From Cordia subcordata (Eukaryota; Streptophyta; Magnoliopsida; Boraginales; Cordiaceae), in assembly GCA_028554755.1 (NCBI GenBank), contig JAPTOF010000017.1, forward strand, positions 9,734,001 through 9,798,000: a DNA stretch of 64,000 bases. The letters run 5' to 3'. A program made the translations under genes and the position numbers. Shown one piece after another: positions 23,689 to 33,990 of this stretch. The notes beneath the pieces were generated by a model. That model was not told where the DNA came from. It did no database searches and saw only the letters and a list, made by a program, of their open reading frames with translations. Every line of letters begins with the position of its first letter. The first letter of the stretch is position 1.

Positions 23689-24140
23689 GTAGCATGCCGT
23701 ATTGACAACTTCAGCTCAAAAGTCTTGACTCAAACCAGATTGGGAGAGTATACAACGAGCTCTCTCTACCAGAGTTCTATTCATGCGTTCTGCAACTCTA
23801 TTCTGTTATGGTGTCCCTACACATGTGCGGTGTCTCACAATGCCATATTTCCTGCAGAACTCATCAAACTCTTTATTGCAATATTCCAACCCATTATCAG
23901 TCCTAAGACGCTTAATTTGTTTACCAGTCTACTTCTCAATCAACGTCTTCCACTCGACAAATGTTGAAAACGCCTCATTTTTAGTTTTCAAGAAGTATAC
24001 CCACACCATCCGAGAGTATGCATCAATAAAAGTGATGTAATACCTAGCACCTTTCTTAGAAGGAACTTTATTAGGACCCCAAAGATCAGAATGAATATAA
24101 TCAAGTGTACCTTTGGTGTTCTCCTACCCCTTGCTGAACT
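23689..24140 (-). pseudogene. copia 1 integrase core, multiple stops
   Basis: This interval reads as the integrase DDE core in copia 2 (49500-49000) but here is shattered. Nonsense codons are seen at about 24126-24128 (Gln to TAG), 23929-23932 (Gln to TAG), 23807-23810 (Gln to TAA) and 23712-23715 (Trp to TGA). All are C-to-T or G-to-A changes relative to copia 2. A 2 bp insertion in a T run near 24152 shifts the frame upstream. The family motifs RTDNGLEY and ERMNRTL are still readable. Confidence 0.9.
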
Positions 24141-24704
24141 TTACCCTGGTTTGCTTTTTCCAAAGACACAATGCTCGCAGAATTCAAGCTTTCCAGTTCT
24201 TTGTCCACAAAGCAAATCCCTCTTACTCAGCTCGGTCAGTCCCCTCTCGCTCATATGGCCCAACCTTTTGTGCCACAACTGCGTAGTGTCATTATCACTC
24301 TCCTCGGATGTAACAGCTGCAACACCTGTAACTGTACTACCTTGAAGGACATATAGGCCGTCAGTCAAGTTCCCTTTCAAGAGCACAATTGCACATTTGG
24401 TCACCTTTAAGACACCATTCTCACTTCGAAATTTGTATCCATGTGAATCCAAACGCCCAAGAGAAATCAAGTTTTTCTTCAGTTCCGGTACATGCCAACA
24501 CTCGATAGATCTTGTAATACCATCAAACATCTTGATATTTACGATGCCCATTCCCTCTACCTTCAACGAAAGATCATTACCTAGAAAGACTTTCCCTTCT
24601 CTTTTGGAATAAGAAGAGAACCAGTCGTGCCTAGGACACATATGGAACGTTGCACCAGTATCAAGAATCCATTGATTATGCCACTGTGATCCACTCACAG
24701 TCAA
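24141..24704 (-). pseudogene. copia 1 protease and GAG-pre-integrase domain
   Basis: The aspartic protease active site WILDTGATFHMC opens this 187-codon segment, with the flap region GNDLSLKVEGMG and LISLGRLDS following. The zinc-binding integrase N terminus (GAG-pre-integrase: [13 protein letters not shown], then CEHCVFGK) closes it. In an active element this would be part of one polyprotein with gag. Here a frameshift near 24690 separates it from gag and another near 24152 from the integrase. Confidence 0.9.
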
Positions 24705-25533
24705 AACTTCCCTGTACTACTCGAGTTATCTCCATCACTATCAAGACTTCCACCACATTAGCTGAATTCTCCACCTTTTTCTTTCCCTTTTTCAGTTTTG
24801 GACATTCTTTCTTAATGTGACCCTTTTCACCACACTCGAAACAGCATAGCTTCCTTGCTCTTGATTTTGACCTTGACTTGCTTTTCTTTCTACTCGAAGA
24901 TCCCCCTTTATTCTCCGATATCCCTTTACTCACTAAACCTTCCCCATGAACTTCTTCCCTATGTCCCGAAATATGTGTTTGAAGATCTTTTGATTTTAAT
25001 GAAGTAATCACATCTTCAAAGGTAATTTTATCCCTCCCGTACAACATAGTGTCCACAAAGTTCATATATGAAGGCGGTAAGGAGCATAATACGATCATAG
25101 CTTGATCTTTGTCATCAATTTTAACACCCACATCTTTCAAAGCAATAAAACAAGAGGTAAACTCATCAAGGTGTTGTTTTAGTGACGTACCTTCTTTCAT
25201 TCTAAGATGATACAATCGCTTCTTCAAGTAGAGGCGATTGGTGAGAGATTTAGATGCATACAATTCCACCAAAGTATTCCAAGCCTCAACTGCTGTCGTT
25301 TTCTCAGCAATCTCTAGCAATACTTCATTTGTCACGGACATATGTATTGCACTCAAGGCTTTCGCTTCGAGTTCTTCTCTTGCTGCTGGTTCTGTCTTTT
25401 CCGGGATCACTTCTTCAATGACTTTCCAAAGTCCTTGCATTGTCATAAATACCTTGAATCTGATCCTCCAAAGATTAAAACTCATTCTCCCGTCAAACTT
25501 CTCGATTTCAAACTTTCCACCTGTGGAAGACAT
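24676..25533 (-). pseudogene. gag: copia 1 gag
   Basis: The frame is open from 25578; the likely start is the ATG at 25533 (MSSTGGKFEIEKFDG), which aligns with copia 2. The capsid core shows the copia gag signature (MSFNLWRIRFKVFM, a LWKVIEE helix, then YLKKRLYHLRM and a LPPSYMNFVD motif). A basic RKKSKSRSKSRARK stretch leads into a CCHC zinc knuckle, C-F-E-C-G-E-K-G-H-I-K-K-E-C, at about residues 246-259 counted from 25578. It encodes the particle-forming, RNA-binding protein. The gag frame itself is intact, but it shifts out of frame before the protease. Confidence 0.92.
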
Positions 25534-25578
25534 CTTCGTTTGCACAAAACTCACACTTCGTGATGGAATTTGGCTCAA

Positions 25579-26425
25579 CGGATCGCAAAAACGGATTCAA
25601 CACGTCGAAAAACCTTAGGACCACCCCTGGTCAACTTTGGTCAACACCGGTCAAAGTCAAACCTGTTGGTCAAAGTCAACACCGTCCCTAAACACGTACT
25701 TCGGAGCAGAATCTGGAAAAACAGAGCCCAAAAATGGACTCAGCAAGTCGAAAAACGTGGGGGAAGGCTTTGGTCAAACTCGGTCAACCCTTGGTCAATG
25801 GTCAATGGTCAACGGTCAAAGTCAACCCCGGTAAACCCCGGTCAAACAGGTCAACTGGTCTCTTTTCTTTTTTTTTTTTTTTTGTTTTTGTTTCAGGACT
25901 AAATCTAAGCCCAAATAAAAATTCCTTTTTTTTTATTCTTTTGGCCTAAACTAAGCCCAAACTCAAAAAAGAAATTTATTATTTTTTTGGCTTAGAACCC
26001 AAGCCCAACGAAAAATTAATTAGCCCAAGACCCAAGACCTAGCCAAAATTGGACAAGGCCACTACCCAGGCCCGATCCAAATAAACCAAAAGACGCAAAG
26101 CCTACAAACCCTAAACCTGCTTTACAAACTTGAACCAATTTCAAAAAAATAATACCTGAATATCAAAAACCAACCTTAAAAGCACGCGAACTATATCTTT
26201 TTCGCTTGTTCTTAAAACCCAAACATGAATCACGTCCCACCGACGCAAGCTTCCACTCCAGCCACCAACGCTCAACGTAGACAGCACCGGAGCACTTCTC
26301 GCCGAACAAAGACCTTTGTTTGGTTAGGCACCATTTCGTTTTGAGAAATTTTGATTTCACAGTGAGTTTTGATTTTTTCTTTTTCCCTCAAACAGCAGAT
26401 TAATACCTAAGCTCTGATACCAGTT
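25579..26425 (-). promoter_or_regulatory. copia 1 leader with W-box array
   Basis: This is the untranslated leader between primer site and gag. On the minus strand TTGAC, the core of the WRKY-binding W-box TTGAC(C/T), occurs about 15 times within 25629-25862, often as GGTTGACC-type and TTTGACC blocks. The same block is in copia 2 (50989-51228). Two imperfect halves are visible, each with a CGTTTTTCGAC-type motif next to a run of TTGACC. Whether WRKY factors bind here is inference. Confidence 0.75.
26411..26422 (-). other. Primer binding site of copia 1
   Basis: On the minus strand this is TGGTATCAGAGC, three bases from the 5' LTR, matching initiator tRNA-Met. Confidence 0.9.
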
Positions 26426-26758
26426 TGTTGGGGAAAAACATGCAAACACGAAGAATACGAGAAGAAATAACGGACACAAGAAATTATGTGGTTCGGCTTT
26501 GAAGCCTACGTCCACGGGCAGCAAAGAATAATTCTATTACTGATCACGAATGCTACAAGGCTCTCACTTTAGTTTTTCTCTCACACATAACATAATGAGT
26601 ATTGCCACATATTTATAGTGCAAAGATTTCCTAAACCTATTAAGCAGAAAAGACAACTAATTAATTATGTGCTACAAAAGGTAACAAGCGAATAAGGTAA
26701 TATGTTAACAAGGAAATTTGCTATTCTTGTTGCCCAAAAATACGGGCCACATTCAACA
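26426..26758 (-). repeat. 5' LTR of copia 1
   Basis: 333 bp, TGTTGGGG...TTCAACA, pairs with 21162-21494. A TATAAATA box on the minus strand at 26610-26617 is the likely element promoter. The LTR begins 46 bp downstream of the stop codon of the PP2 gene on the same strand. Confidence 0.96.
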
Positions 26759-26804
26759 CTAGGAAAGACGTGCATTTCAAAGTAGAGCAATATGACGAAC
26801 ATCT

Positions 26805-27712
26805 TCACATTTCACGAACTTCAACAGCCCTCACAATTAGACCATATTTTGGATGATGATCATCAATCCCTCTAAGTTGGAAGTTCAATTGATGAGTAGT
26901 ACCTGAAAATTCACCAAGTGCAACCTCGAACCATCCATCAGAACGACGCCGTGGATCACGAGCCAGAGAAATTAGGTGCAATTTTCGATCCCCCGCCTTA
27001 GAATATGCCTGATCAATATTATTGTGGTTAGGCTCGGTCTTGAACACTAAGTATGCTCTATACTTGTGTTTTTCTTTCGTACTGGGGGTGCTCCCATGAA
27101 TGTCAAGCACAGCGTCGCCCACAAGCTTGGCCACTTCTCTGCACACAAACATAATCATGTAAACAAATCGACCATGATAGAGCTAGCATCTCATCCATAA
27201 GTTTAATCTTATAGAGAGGATATTCGGTTTTACTTTTTATTGACTAACACGCCCTCTTACGTGCAGGCGTAATTTGTTTTTAAACTTTGCACGTGGAAAA
27301 TTTTAATATTTTTAAATGGGTGGTGGTAAGTTCTGAAACTGAGACTATATTAGAGTTACTAATTCATCTAAAAGTTTAACCTTATATAGAGAATATTTTT
27401 TTATTTATTTATTCTATTAATAAACCACATTAGTAGAGGGTAGACAGAAGGGATAGAGATCGGAAGAACCCTTCACGAATGGGAGTCCATTGCCAGTTAT
27501 TTGGGTTGTTTGCATCTTTGATTCGAAGTTTTCTTGCTTCTATCCACTGCTGCCATTGAACAAGATCAGCCAGAAGTTGTTAGTACGTTGCAGAATGCAT
27601 CATGCATGGAGATGAACTTGAGGAAGTAAAATGAAAATAGAAGTTCATATAACAAGAAACAAGCAGATGAATTCAAACATATATGAACTTAAAGCTGGGC
27701 TGTGTTTACCAT
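26805..27712 (-). CDS. PP2/Nictaba-type lectin gene 1 (three exons)
   Basis: PP2-type lectins are small soluble proteins that bind N-acetylglucosamine glycans and are found in cytosol, nucleus and phloem. Exon 3 (27138-26805) carries the core: EVAKLVGDAVLDIHG, RAYLVFK, SDGWFEVALGEF and the hallmark C terminus GLIVRAVEVRE. Exon 2 (27549-27470) encodes QWIEARKLRIKDANN..WQW, the first strand of the domain. Its donor is GTTCTT, and the junction gives a Gly codon (GG|A). Exon 1 appears to be only the ATG at 27712-27710, directly followed by the donor GTAAAC. Compared with the pseudogene copy at 29284, exactly 15 bp (codons 2-6) are missing. The product would be about 138 residues, a little short. 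The upstream exon at 29284-29267 is in phase and could be used instead. Copia 1 lies 42 bp past the stop. Confidence 0.72.
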
Positions 27713-28862
27713 CGTCTTCTTGCGATGGTGATGGTGATCATGGTGATGATGACAGGTCAGAAGCTTGTTTTCTTCTATCTGCATACAATTAATTTTAACA
27801 GATAATTTAAAACCTAGTATATGCATGTTGTTACACCAAGCGTTAAAATATATATTTGGAACATGTCTATAATTACTAAGAGGGTTTTTCAATTTGTTAA
27901 AATGTTCATGTATTCAGACATAATGTTACCTGTAGTCACTATGCTTTCGAAACTAGCTATCGAATACCCTTGTTATTAAAATGTATGCAAACTCACTGGC
28001 CTGGTTGCTATAAATTTTATTTGACTCACAATGAACAATATTAAATTAAATTCGTTCATCGATTTTTATTTACCTCAATAAAAGCCTCAAATCTTCAACC
28101 CCACTTTCAAAAGCTACCATATGCTCTGATAATTTGTTTTAAGTGTATTTTTAGGGCTTGTTTGGCACAACTAGCTATTAGAATAATTATTAATACAATA
28201 AATAAATATATATTTATAAACTTAACTTTTAAATGAAATGATAACTCTAATATGACATCAGCGTCTAAGCTATCGGTTCGAGTTTCACCACCACCCATTT
28301 AATAATACATTAAAACATTAATAAAATTTTAAAATTGTTCACATCCAAGGCTAAATACACCAATATCCTAATGTGTTTGACAAAGTTATCTAGTGAATGT
28401 TAAATGACGTAAAAAGACATTGAGTCACGTTATTATTGTTATGATAATTATAATTATATATTAATAATTACTATGGTTGCAATAAGATAATTTATTCTAA
28501 TTAGAAATTTCTTCCAATAATATTTCATTATTAAAGTATATAATTATTTTTGATAAATAATAAATTATTTGTATCAATATTATTAAAAAATATATTTTTT
28601 AATAGTTTCAAAACTTGAGTTGTAAAAGAAAATAATATAGACTAATAAAACTTACAAGTTTTTTATTATGTTTGATGAGTACGGCTGCTGCCTATTGCTA
28701 AGTTGTTTTGATCTCTCTGCGTTCAAGTGATTTTAACGGATTATATAATTAAAACCTTAAGAGTACTTATGTTTGCACCAAAAAGTTATTCTTGAAAATG
28801 TATATTTAGATCATAGATATAATTAATTATTAACGAAAAAATAACTAAGGATTATGTTTGAA

Positions 28863-29284
28863 TTATAAGTATGCCCTACACCGTACTTGCGTACTAGTGG
28901 TCCTCCCCTGAATGTCAAGCATGGCATCGGTATCAATCCCGCTCCAGTTGCTTGCGTTGCCTGCATCTTTGATTTGAAGATCACTTGCTTCTATCCAGTT
29001 CTGCCATGGTTAGACAAGAACCAAAAATATTAATATAATAAATAAATATACCAATATTACTTTTACAAGTTTAAACTTTTAAATGAAATAGTAACTCTAC
29101 CATATGTTGTTCTTATATTGCTAAATGCATCATGCCCAAGAATTCCCAAAAAGAAAAAAGAGAGAGCGTCAATGCGATGCATGTTTGGAAATTATCAATA
29201 AACTAATAGGGCAACAGAGAAGAAATAACACAAGAAATTAAACAATAAAGCTGGAGTTATGTTTACCTGCACAGCCTGCGCCAT
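28863..29284 (-). pseudogene. PP2-type lectin pseudogene
   Basis: Exon 1 (29284-29267, MAQAVQ then GTAAAC donor) is intact with a TATA box at 29366-29372, 82 bp upstream, the same spacing as in the functional copies. Exon 2 starts at 29000 (NWIEASDLQIKDAGN...NW) but runs without an intron into exon 3 sequence (DAMLDIQGRTTS, then RAYL) and stops with TAA at 28863-28865. Intron 2 and about 20 codons around it are missing, and the C-terminal two thirds of the domain, including the GLIVRA motif, are absent. It is a close tandem relative of gene 1: the intron and upstream parts of both (for example 27755-27850 and 28700-28790) are alike. Confidence 0.75.
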
Positions 29285-29365
29285 CTTGTTCGTTTGATGG
29301 TAATGCTAATATATCTTTGATTGTATATATTTCTCTTTGTGTTTTCGCTCCCGATTTCATCATGC

Positions 29366-29372
29366 ATTTATA
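29366..29372 (-). promoter_or_regulatory. TATA box of PP2 pseudogene / alternative exon 1
   Basis: TATAAATGCATG on the minus strand, 82 bp before the ATG at 29284. It is very similar to the TATA region of the gene at 35581. Confidence 0.6.
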
Positions 29373-30311
29373 GAAGAAATTAGTTGAAATTATTTTAATA
29401 AATTATAATTAGTTTTAGAAAATTAAAAACATTTTAAGAATTAAAATCAATATTGTTTTTAAAAATAATTTTATTATTTTTGAAACATTTTAAAAAATGA
29501 TAAAATAATAAATGAAAATATTAAAAGTTCAAATTAAAAATAAAAAATATTCTCAAAACAATTAAACTTATTTTTTAAAATTATAATCTTAAAGAAAATA
29601 AATCAATTTTATAATATTTTTCATTATTCTTTTAAAAAATATTCTCAAATATTTTCAAGTTTTTTATTTAACATAAAATACTAAAATAAAAAATAAAAGA
29701 CAAAAATAGTCTGTAAACTATGGATAACCAAATATGTTTTTGGTTTTTGTTTATAGATTTTATAATTTAACCTAATGTATTTACAGTTTTTATTTTTAAT
29801 TATTGTTGACAGTTTTTTGTTTATAATTCTGGTTTTCGCTTTTAAAATTTTTGACAGTATTACCAAACGAGTCCTTAGTTTGCGGGGTGCTCGGGAGACA
29901 CATTTGGTGCACAATTGTGATAGCTATTTAAAAAGTACATTTTTGGTAGCATGGAAAAAACAAAAAAAAAAAGGATTCGTGTCCATAATTGATTACTTGT
30001 CACAGTAAGCTCCTTTGTAACTTTTATTGATTAATAATAATACATATTTATTACTTGTCACAGTAAGCTCCTTTGACACAATAAAAATACAAATGAACAA
30101 TAATACATCTTAATTTACATATTCATATATACCAATTATATCCAACACAAAGAAAAAGAGTATATGGAATTATGTACATCAACACAAAAAAAAAGTATAT
30201 TGAGAATTATGTGCACTAATCTACACTGGTTTTTATTTATAATAGATAGTCAAAAGTGTATGAAAGTATAGAATCATTCAGCACAAGAAAAAAAAAAGTA
30301 TCCATAGACAA
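29373..30311. other. AT-rich spacer
   Basis: No gene is visible. A 25 bp direct repeat (TTACTTGTCACAGTAAGCTC core) occurs at about 29992 and 30052. Confidence 0.5.
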
Positions 30312-30697
30312 CTAAGAAATATTGTGGAATATTTTTTTCAGCAAATATATATAAACAATGTTGCAATGTGCAATAACATCATGATAGCGCTTGAGCTTTA
30401 TCAGACATGCTGCATTGTTCATGCTACATTGTTCAGATGGCAAGAATTCTTCTTCGACCAACTTGTGTCTAGAAGATTCATGCTGAGAGACCATAGTAAA
30501 GCCAACTCATTGGATTGTACAGTTTCTAAAAGAGCAACCACACCCAAAATATTCTCTACAAATTCTCGATAATGTATTTCAAATATTGTTGATGAATGTA
30601 ACCTATAGTCAATCTTTTCCATGATTATCTCTTTTTGAGAAGTGTAATCCATAATATTATAAATATTACACTCTACAAGAGATGAAATTTTGATCAA
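30312..30697 (-). pseudogene. FKBP42 (TWISTED DWARF 1)-like TPR fragment
   Basis: On the minus strand the segment reads KKNSCHLNN and, in a second frame, NNAACLIKLKRYHDVIAHCN. Together this is the first helix pair of a tetratricopeptide repeat very close to that of FKBP42-type immunophilins, which bind HSP90 through their TPR domain and help traffic ABC auxin transporters. A 14 bp tandem duplication (30408-30421 and 30422-30435, one mismatch) shifts the frame between the two halves. Sequence before and after does not continue the family, so it is one isolated, broken exon. The FKBP42 assignment rests on memory of the family and needs a search. Confidence 0.5.
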
Positions 30698-32810
30698 AGT
30701 TTATAATCACGATATATCACAATCTACAAGAGATGAAATTTTTATCAAAGTTTACAACCACTTTGGTGTCTAATTTATAATATTACCAATACTCATATGA
30801 ATAGAAGCTAATGATAGGCCCATGTAGTAGCATACTAATTCAAATTTAGAGTGAAAAAAACTAAGTAAAATTTTCATCTAAAACACTACCTGAAAATTTT
30901 CATCTAAAAAAGTACCTGAAAGAACTTATATTAGAAAAAAGAGAAAACTAAAAAGAGAAAATGACAACAAGCTCCTTTTCTTTCATATAATAATAAAAGG
31001 TAGCCTCCTCCCCCAAAGTAAAAACATTAAGCTAACAAAGGGAGAGTGTGAAGAGATTCAAATTATTAAGACATACTACAATTCTTGGATATTGAGGGCA
31101 ATAAGGAATTTTAGGGGAATCCAAACAGTCTCAGTTAAAGATCCACCAATTGAAAGGCCCCAAATTATATAAGTGACATTTAAAAAAGATATATGTCAGA
31201 AAACTAAATAACCGAAACCAAAGAAACTGAAATCTCATGATTATAAAACATATGTATAAATAAATAGAACCTAAAAAATAGTAAAACTGATGGTTCAGAA
31301 AACCTAAAGATAGAGAATCTACATTCATACAAATGAAAACTGAGAAGGGAAGATAAACACACAAGGAGCACTAATTCAAAAGAGAATTGAAGCTTAAAGC
31401 TTAATATATATTTTCACCTTATATTAAGCTCAAAGAAAACCAAGAAATTCTTCTCAGAGAGAGGACACCTGACCTTCAATAGCAAAGCTCTATGAGGTGT
31501 TTGACTTCAACAACTTTATGTGATTCGCAAGCCATTTTAGCACGTATAGTAGAAGAAAGCATTAGCTAAAGAAAATATACATTAGGCTGCCGAAATTCTG
31601 TTAAGACAAAACAAAACCCATTACCATAAATCTAAGAACATAATATTTAGCTCTTAAAAGAATATCTTGTGCGCAGGGGGGGGGGCAAATCCACTAATTT
31701 GAACTATCGGCCCAAATCTCATGCGCGCGAGCCCAACCCCTTATCCTTTCTTTTACAAACCCATTAGAGTGAAATCTAATATAAAGTGAGAAAAGATTTA
31801 TCACTTTTTCAACGTGGGAAGTATTCTATTTCTTTTGAGGTATAAACAAAAACACCCAACAATTATTTGGTTGTCACAATAAAAATTAGATTAAAAAATA
31901 TTCTTTAATCACACTACAAAATATATTTATTTTGTGTGTGGGGGGAAGAGGGGTGGGGGTGTTCGGGGTTGTTGGTTGGCGGGGTAGAATTGTGATAAGT
32001 GACTTTAATCATATTTTTTTTTGGTTTTAATGCAATTAACAAATCTTTTAGAATTCAGAAATATTATTGTTTTAGGTATTAATTGATTAGCGATCAAATT
32101 CTCAATAACACCAATAATAATATGTAATAAATTGATACCTAACTAATAATAAATGAATATTATCAAATCTATATCTATATCTATATCTATTTATAGTTTA
32201 ATACATAAAAGTTAAACCTTTTTGAGCATTGTGAAAGTGCCATGTTAGCGGTTACATGGCATGATTTTTTTTATTTATTATTTTACTTTTTATTATTTCT
32301 TATCTTTATAAATATACATTATTAGCTTTAATTGAAATATTAAATGATCAATCAATTAATGCTTAAGATAACTGTTTCAGTAGGTGACCTACCGAAATAT
32401 CATGGTTTGCATTAGGAGACGAGAAACGGTAGGTGACGTATGAAAAGGGTATTTTTGAAATCATTTTCAAAAGTAGGGTATTTTTGCAAGAATTTTTTTA
32501 AAATAGGGTAAAAAATAAAAAATTTCCCCTATTAGACAGAGATCAGCTGGTAATAATATTGCAAATTTTAATATATTAAATTTAATTTGTAAAATTGTAG
32601 CAAATAATCATAAAAATATTCCTTTTTCTTAAGAAAATCACATATTTTGCTCATAGTAATTTTTTTAATTAGATTACTTTTTAAAAAGTTGAAATTCGTA
32701 AAAAAAACTCAATTTTAACTTTTTTTATATGTAAAAATCTCAAAAAATATCCTTTTTTTTTTCAAAAAATAAAAAATTACTTCTCAAAAGTCAATTTAAA
32801 CGAACCCTAA
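30698..32810. other. AT-rich intergenic, no supported gene
   Basis: A direct repeat of about 36 bp (CTACAAGAGATGAAATTT core) lies at 30671 and 30723. A run of ten G bases lies at about 31676-31685 and G-rich sequence at 31938-31985. Nothing codes for a recognised protein. Confidence 0.5.
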
Positions 32811-33700
32811 CTTGGTATAAGATTCTTATTTTTTTCCCCTACCTAGTGGGTTAATTTGGTATAGGATTCTTATCTTTCTTTTTGTTATTTTCGTCAATTT
32901 CGATGGTATAGGATTCTCATCACGTCTAGTGTCCCTAATTTGATATATATATATCAAGCTGTGTTCTGAAGTGAACAACCAAAACAAGATGTGCGAACAT
33001 GTTTTCTTTTCTTTTTTCTTTTCCCTTTTTTTTGGGGTCCCCGCATACGGCACTGGTTCAAATACAATACTTAAGTAGAGTAGTGATGTGACTAAGTGGT
33101 ACAAATTACACACACATTTAAATACTTCCAATGTTGTCTGTTGTTGCTGTTGTTGTTCCAATGTAGAACCATTTATGTTGAAAGATTTTGCGAATGAAAT
33201 ATTAGATAAAATGGCCAGGTAATGTATTGTAGTTAAAGAATTTTAAACTTAAATTTATATTTCCTTATTAGTATTGTTCGACTGATCAATAACATAGATC
33301 ATGCATTTTTAGTATAAGATTTATAACTCTAGATAAATTCAATATACTATTATATTTTCTAATGTAAATATCTCGGTATCAAACAAAAAAGAATATGTTA
33401 TTGAATATGCTAGCTATTTTATTCCCGATAATGGTAAAAGACATAAGTGGAGGTCGTCGGATTCGCAGACTTTTTCGGACCTGGGATTCGCAGTTCACAT
33501 CGCTCCGCTACAGTAGAAAAGGAGGTTGGGAAATACAACAGCTTAACCAAAAAAATTAAAAATAAAAAATAAGTAAATATTTTGAAAATAACTAAAAGAG
33601 GGAAAAAAAAAGGAAGCACAAATAATAGAAAGTAAAGAAGTAAAGCTAAAAAAAGAGATTATTTTCTTGATTTTCATATTATGCTTAGGCTTGGATTATA
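32811..33700 (+). repeat. PP2 array upstream block, unit 1
   Basis: It starts CTTGGTATAAGATTC and contains repeated GGTATAGGATTCTTATC-type phrases, then sequence ending in the GCAGTTCACATCGCTCCGCTACAG region. Related blocks begin at 41135, 52337 and 61012. It lies about 1.9 kb before the PP2 gene at 35581 and is part of the duplicated unit. Confidence 0.7.
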
Positions 33701-33744
33701 ATGTTCATTTGAATACTATCTTTATAGGAAATTAGATAATAAAA

Positions 33745-33990
33745 AGGATTCTTGCGTGAATATTAAGAAAAGAAGTTAAAAACTCTAATTCTCTAGACAT
33801 CAATATTAGAAAAAGTAGTTACAATAAACCCTGAATCTGTAGACATGACCATTAGAAAAAGAAGTTAAAACCCTATTCTGTTGAAATGAAATATTAGAAA
33901 AAGAAGGTAATTATAAACCCTGATTCTGTAGACATGAACTTTAGAAAAAGAAGTTAATTATAAACCTCGATTCTGTAGACATGACGACGG
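33745..33990 (+). repeat. Tandem repeat of about 50-58 bp within PP2 unit 1
   Basis: About five imperfect copies of a unit containing TAGAAAAAGAAGTTAA and TTCTGTAGACATGA. Only one or two copies occur at the same place in the units at 42224 and 61133, so it expanded in this unit. Confidence 0.6.

Larger units (their letters stand above)
21162..26758 (-). mobile_element. Ty1/copia LTR retrotransposon 1, degenerate
   Basis: The 5597 bp element has two 333 bp LTRs and a perfect 5 bp target duplication CTAGG (21157-21161 and 26759-26763). On the minus strand the order is 5' LTR, tRNA-iMet primer site, W-box-rich leader, gag, protease, integrase, reverse transcriptase, RNase H, purine tract, 3' LTR. 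Integrase before RT is the copia arrangement, and the protein style is that of the Tnt1 type, tentatively the Tork lineage. About 10 substitutions separate the LTRs (3%), so insertion is fairly recent, yet pol carries at least five stops and several frameshifts. Confidence 0.96.

Noticed and set aside
26163..26360. 65-codon minus-strand frame in the copia 1 leader
   Set aside because: It lies between primer site and gag, is not conserved in copia 2 and has no known domain; more likely untranslated leader.
31676..31685. Run of ten G and the C run at about 9700-9723 as possible G-quadruplexes
   Set aside because: Single homopolymer runs are as likely to be slippage or assembly artefacts; no four-tract arrangement was seen.
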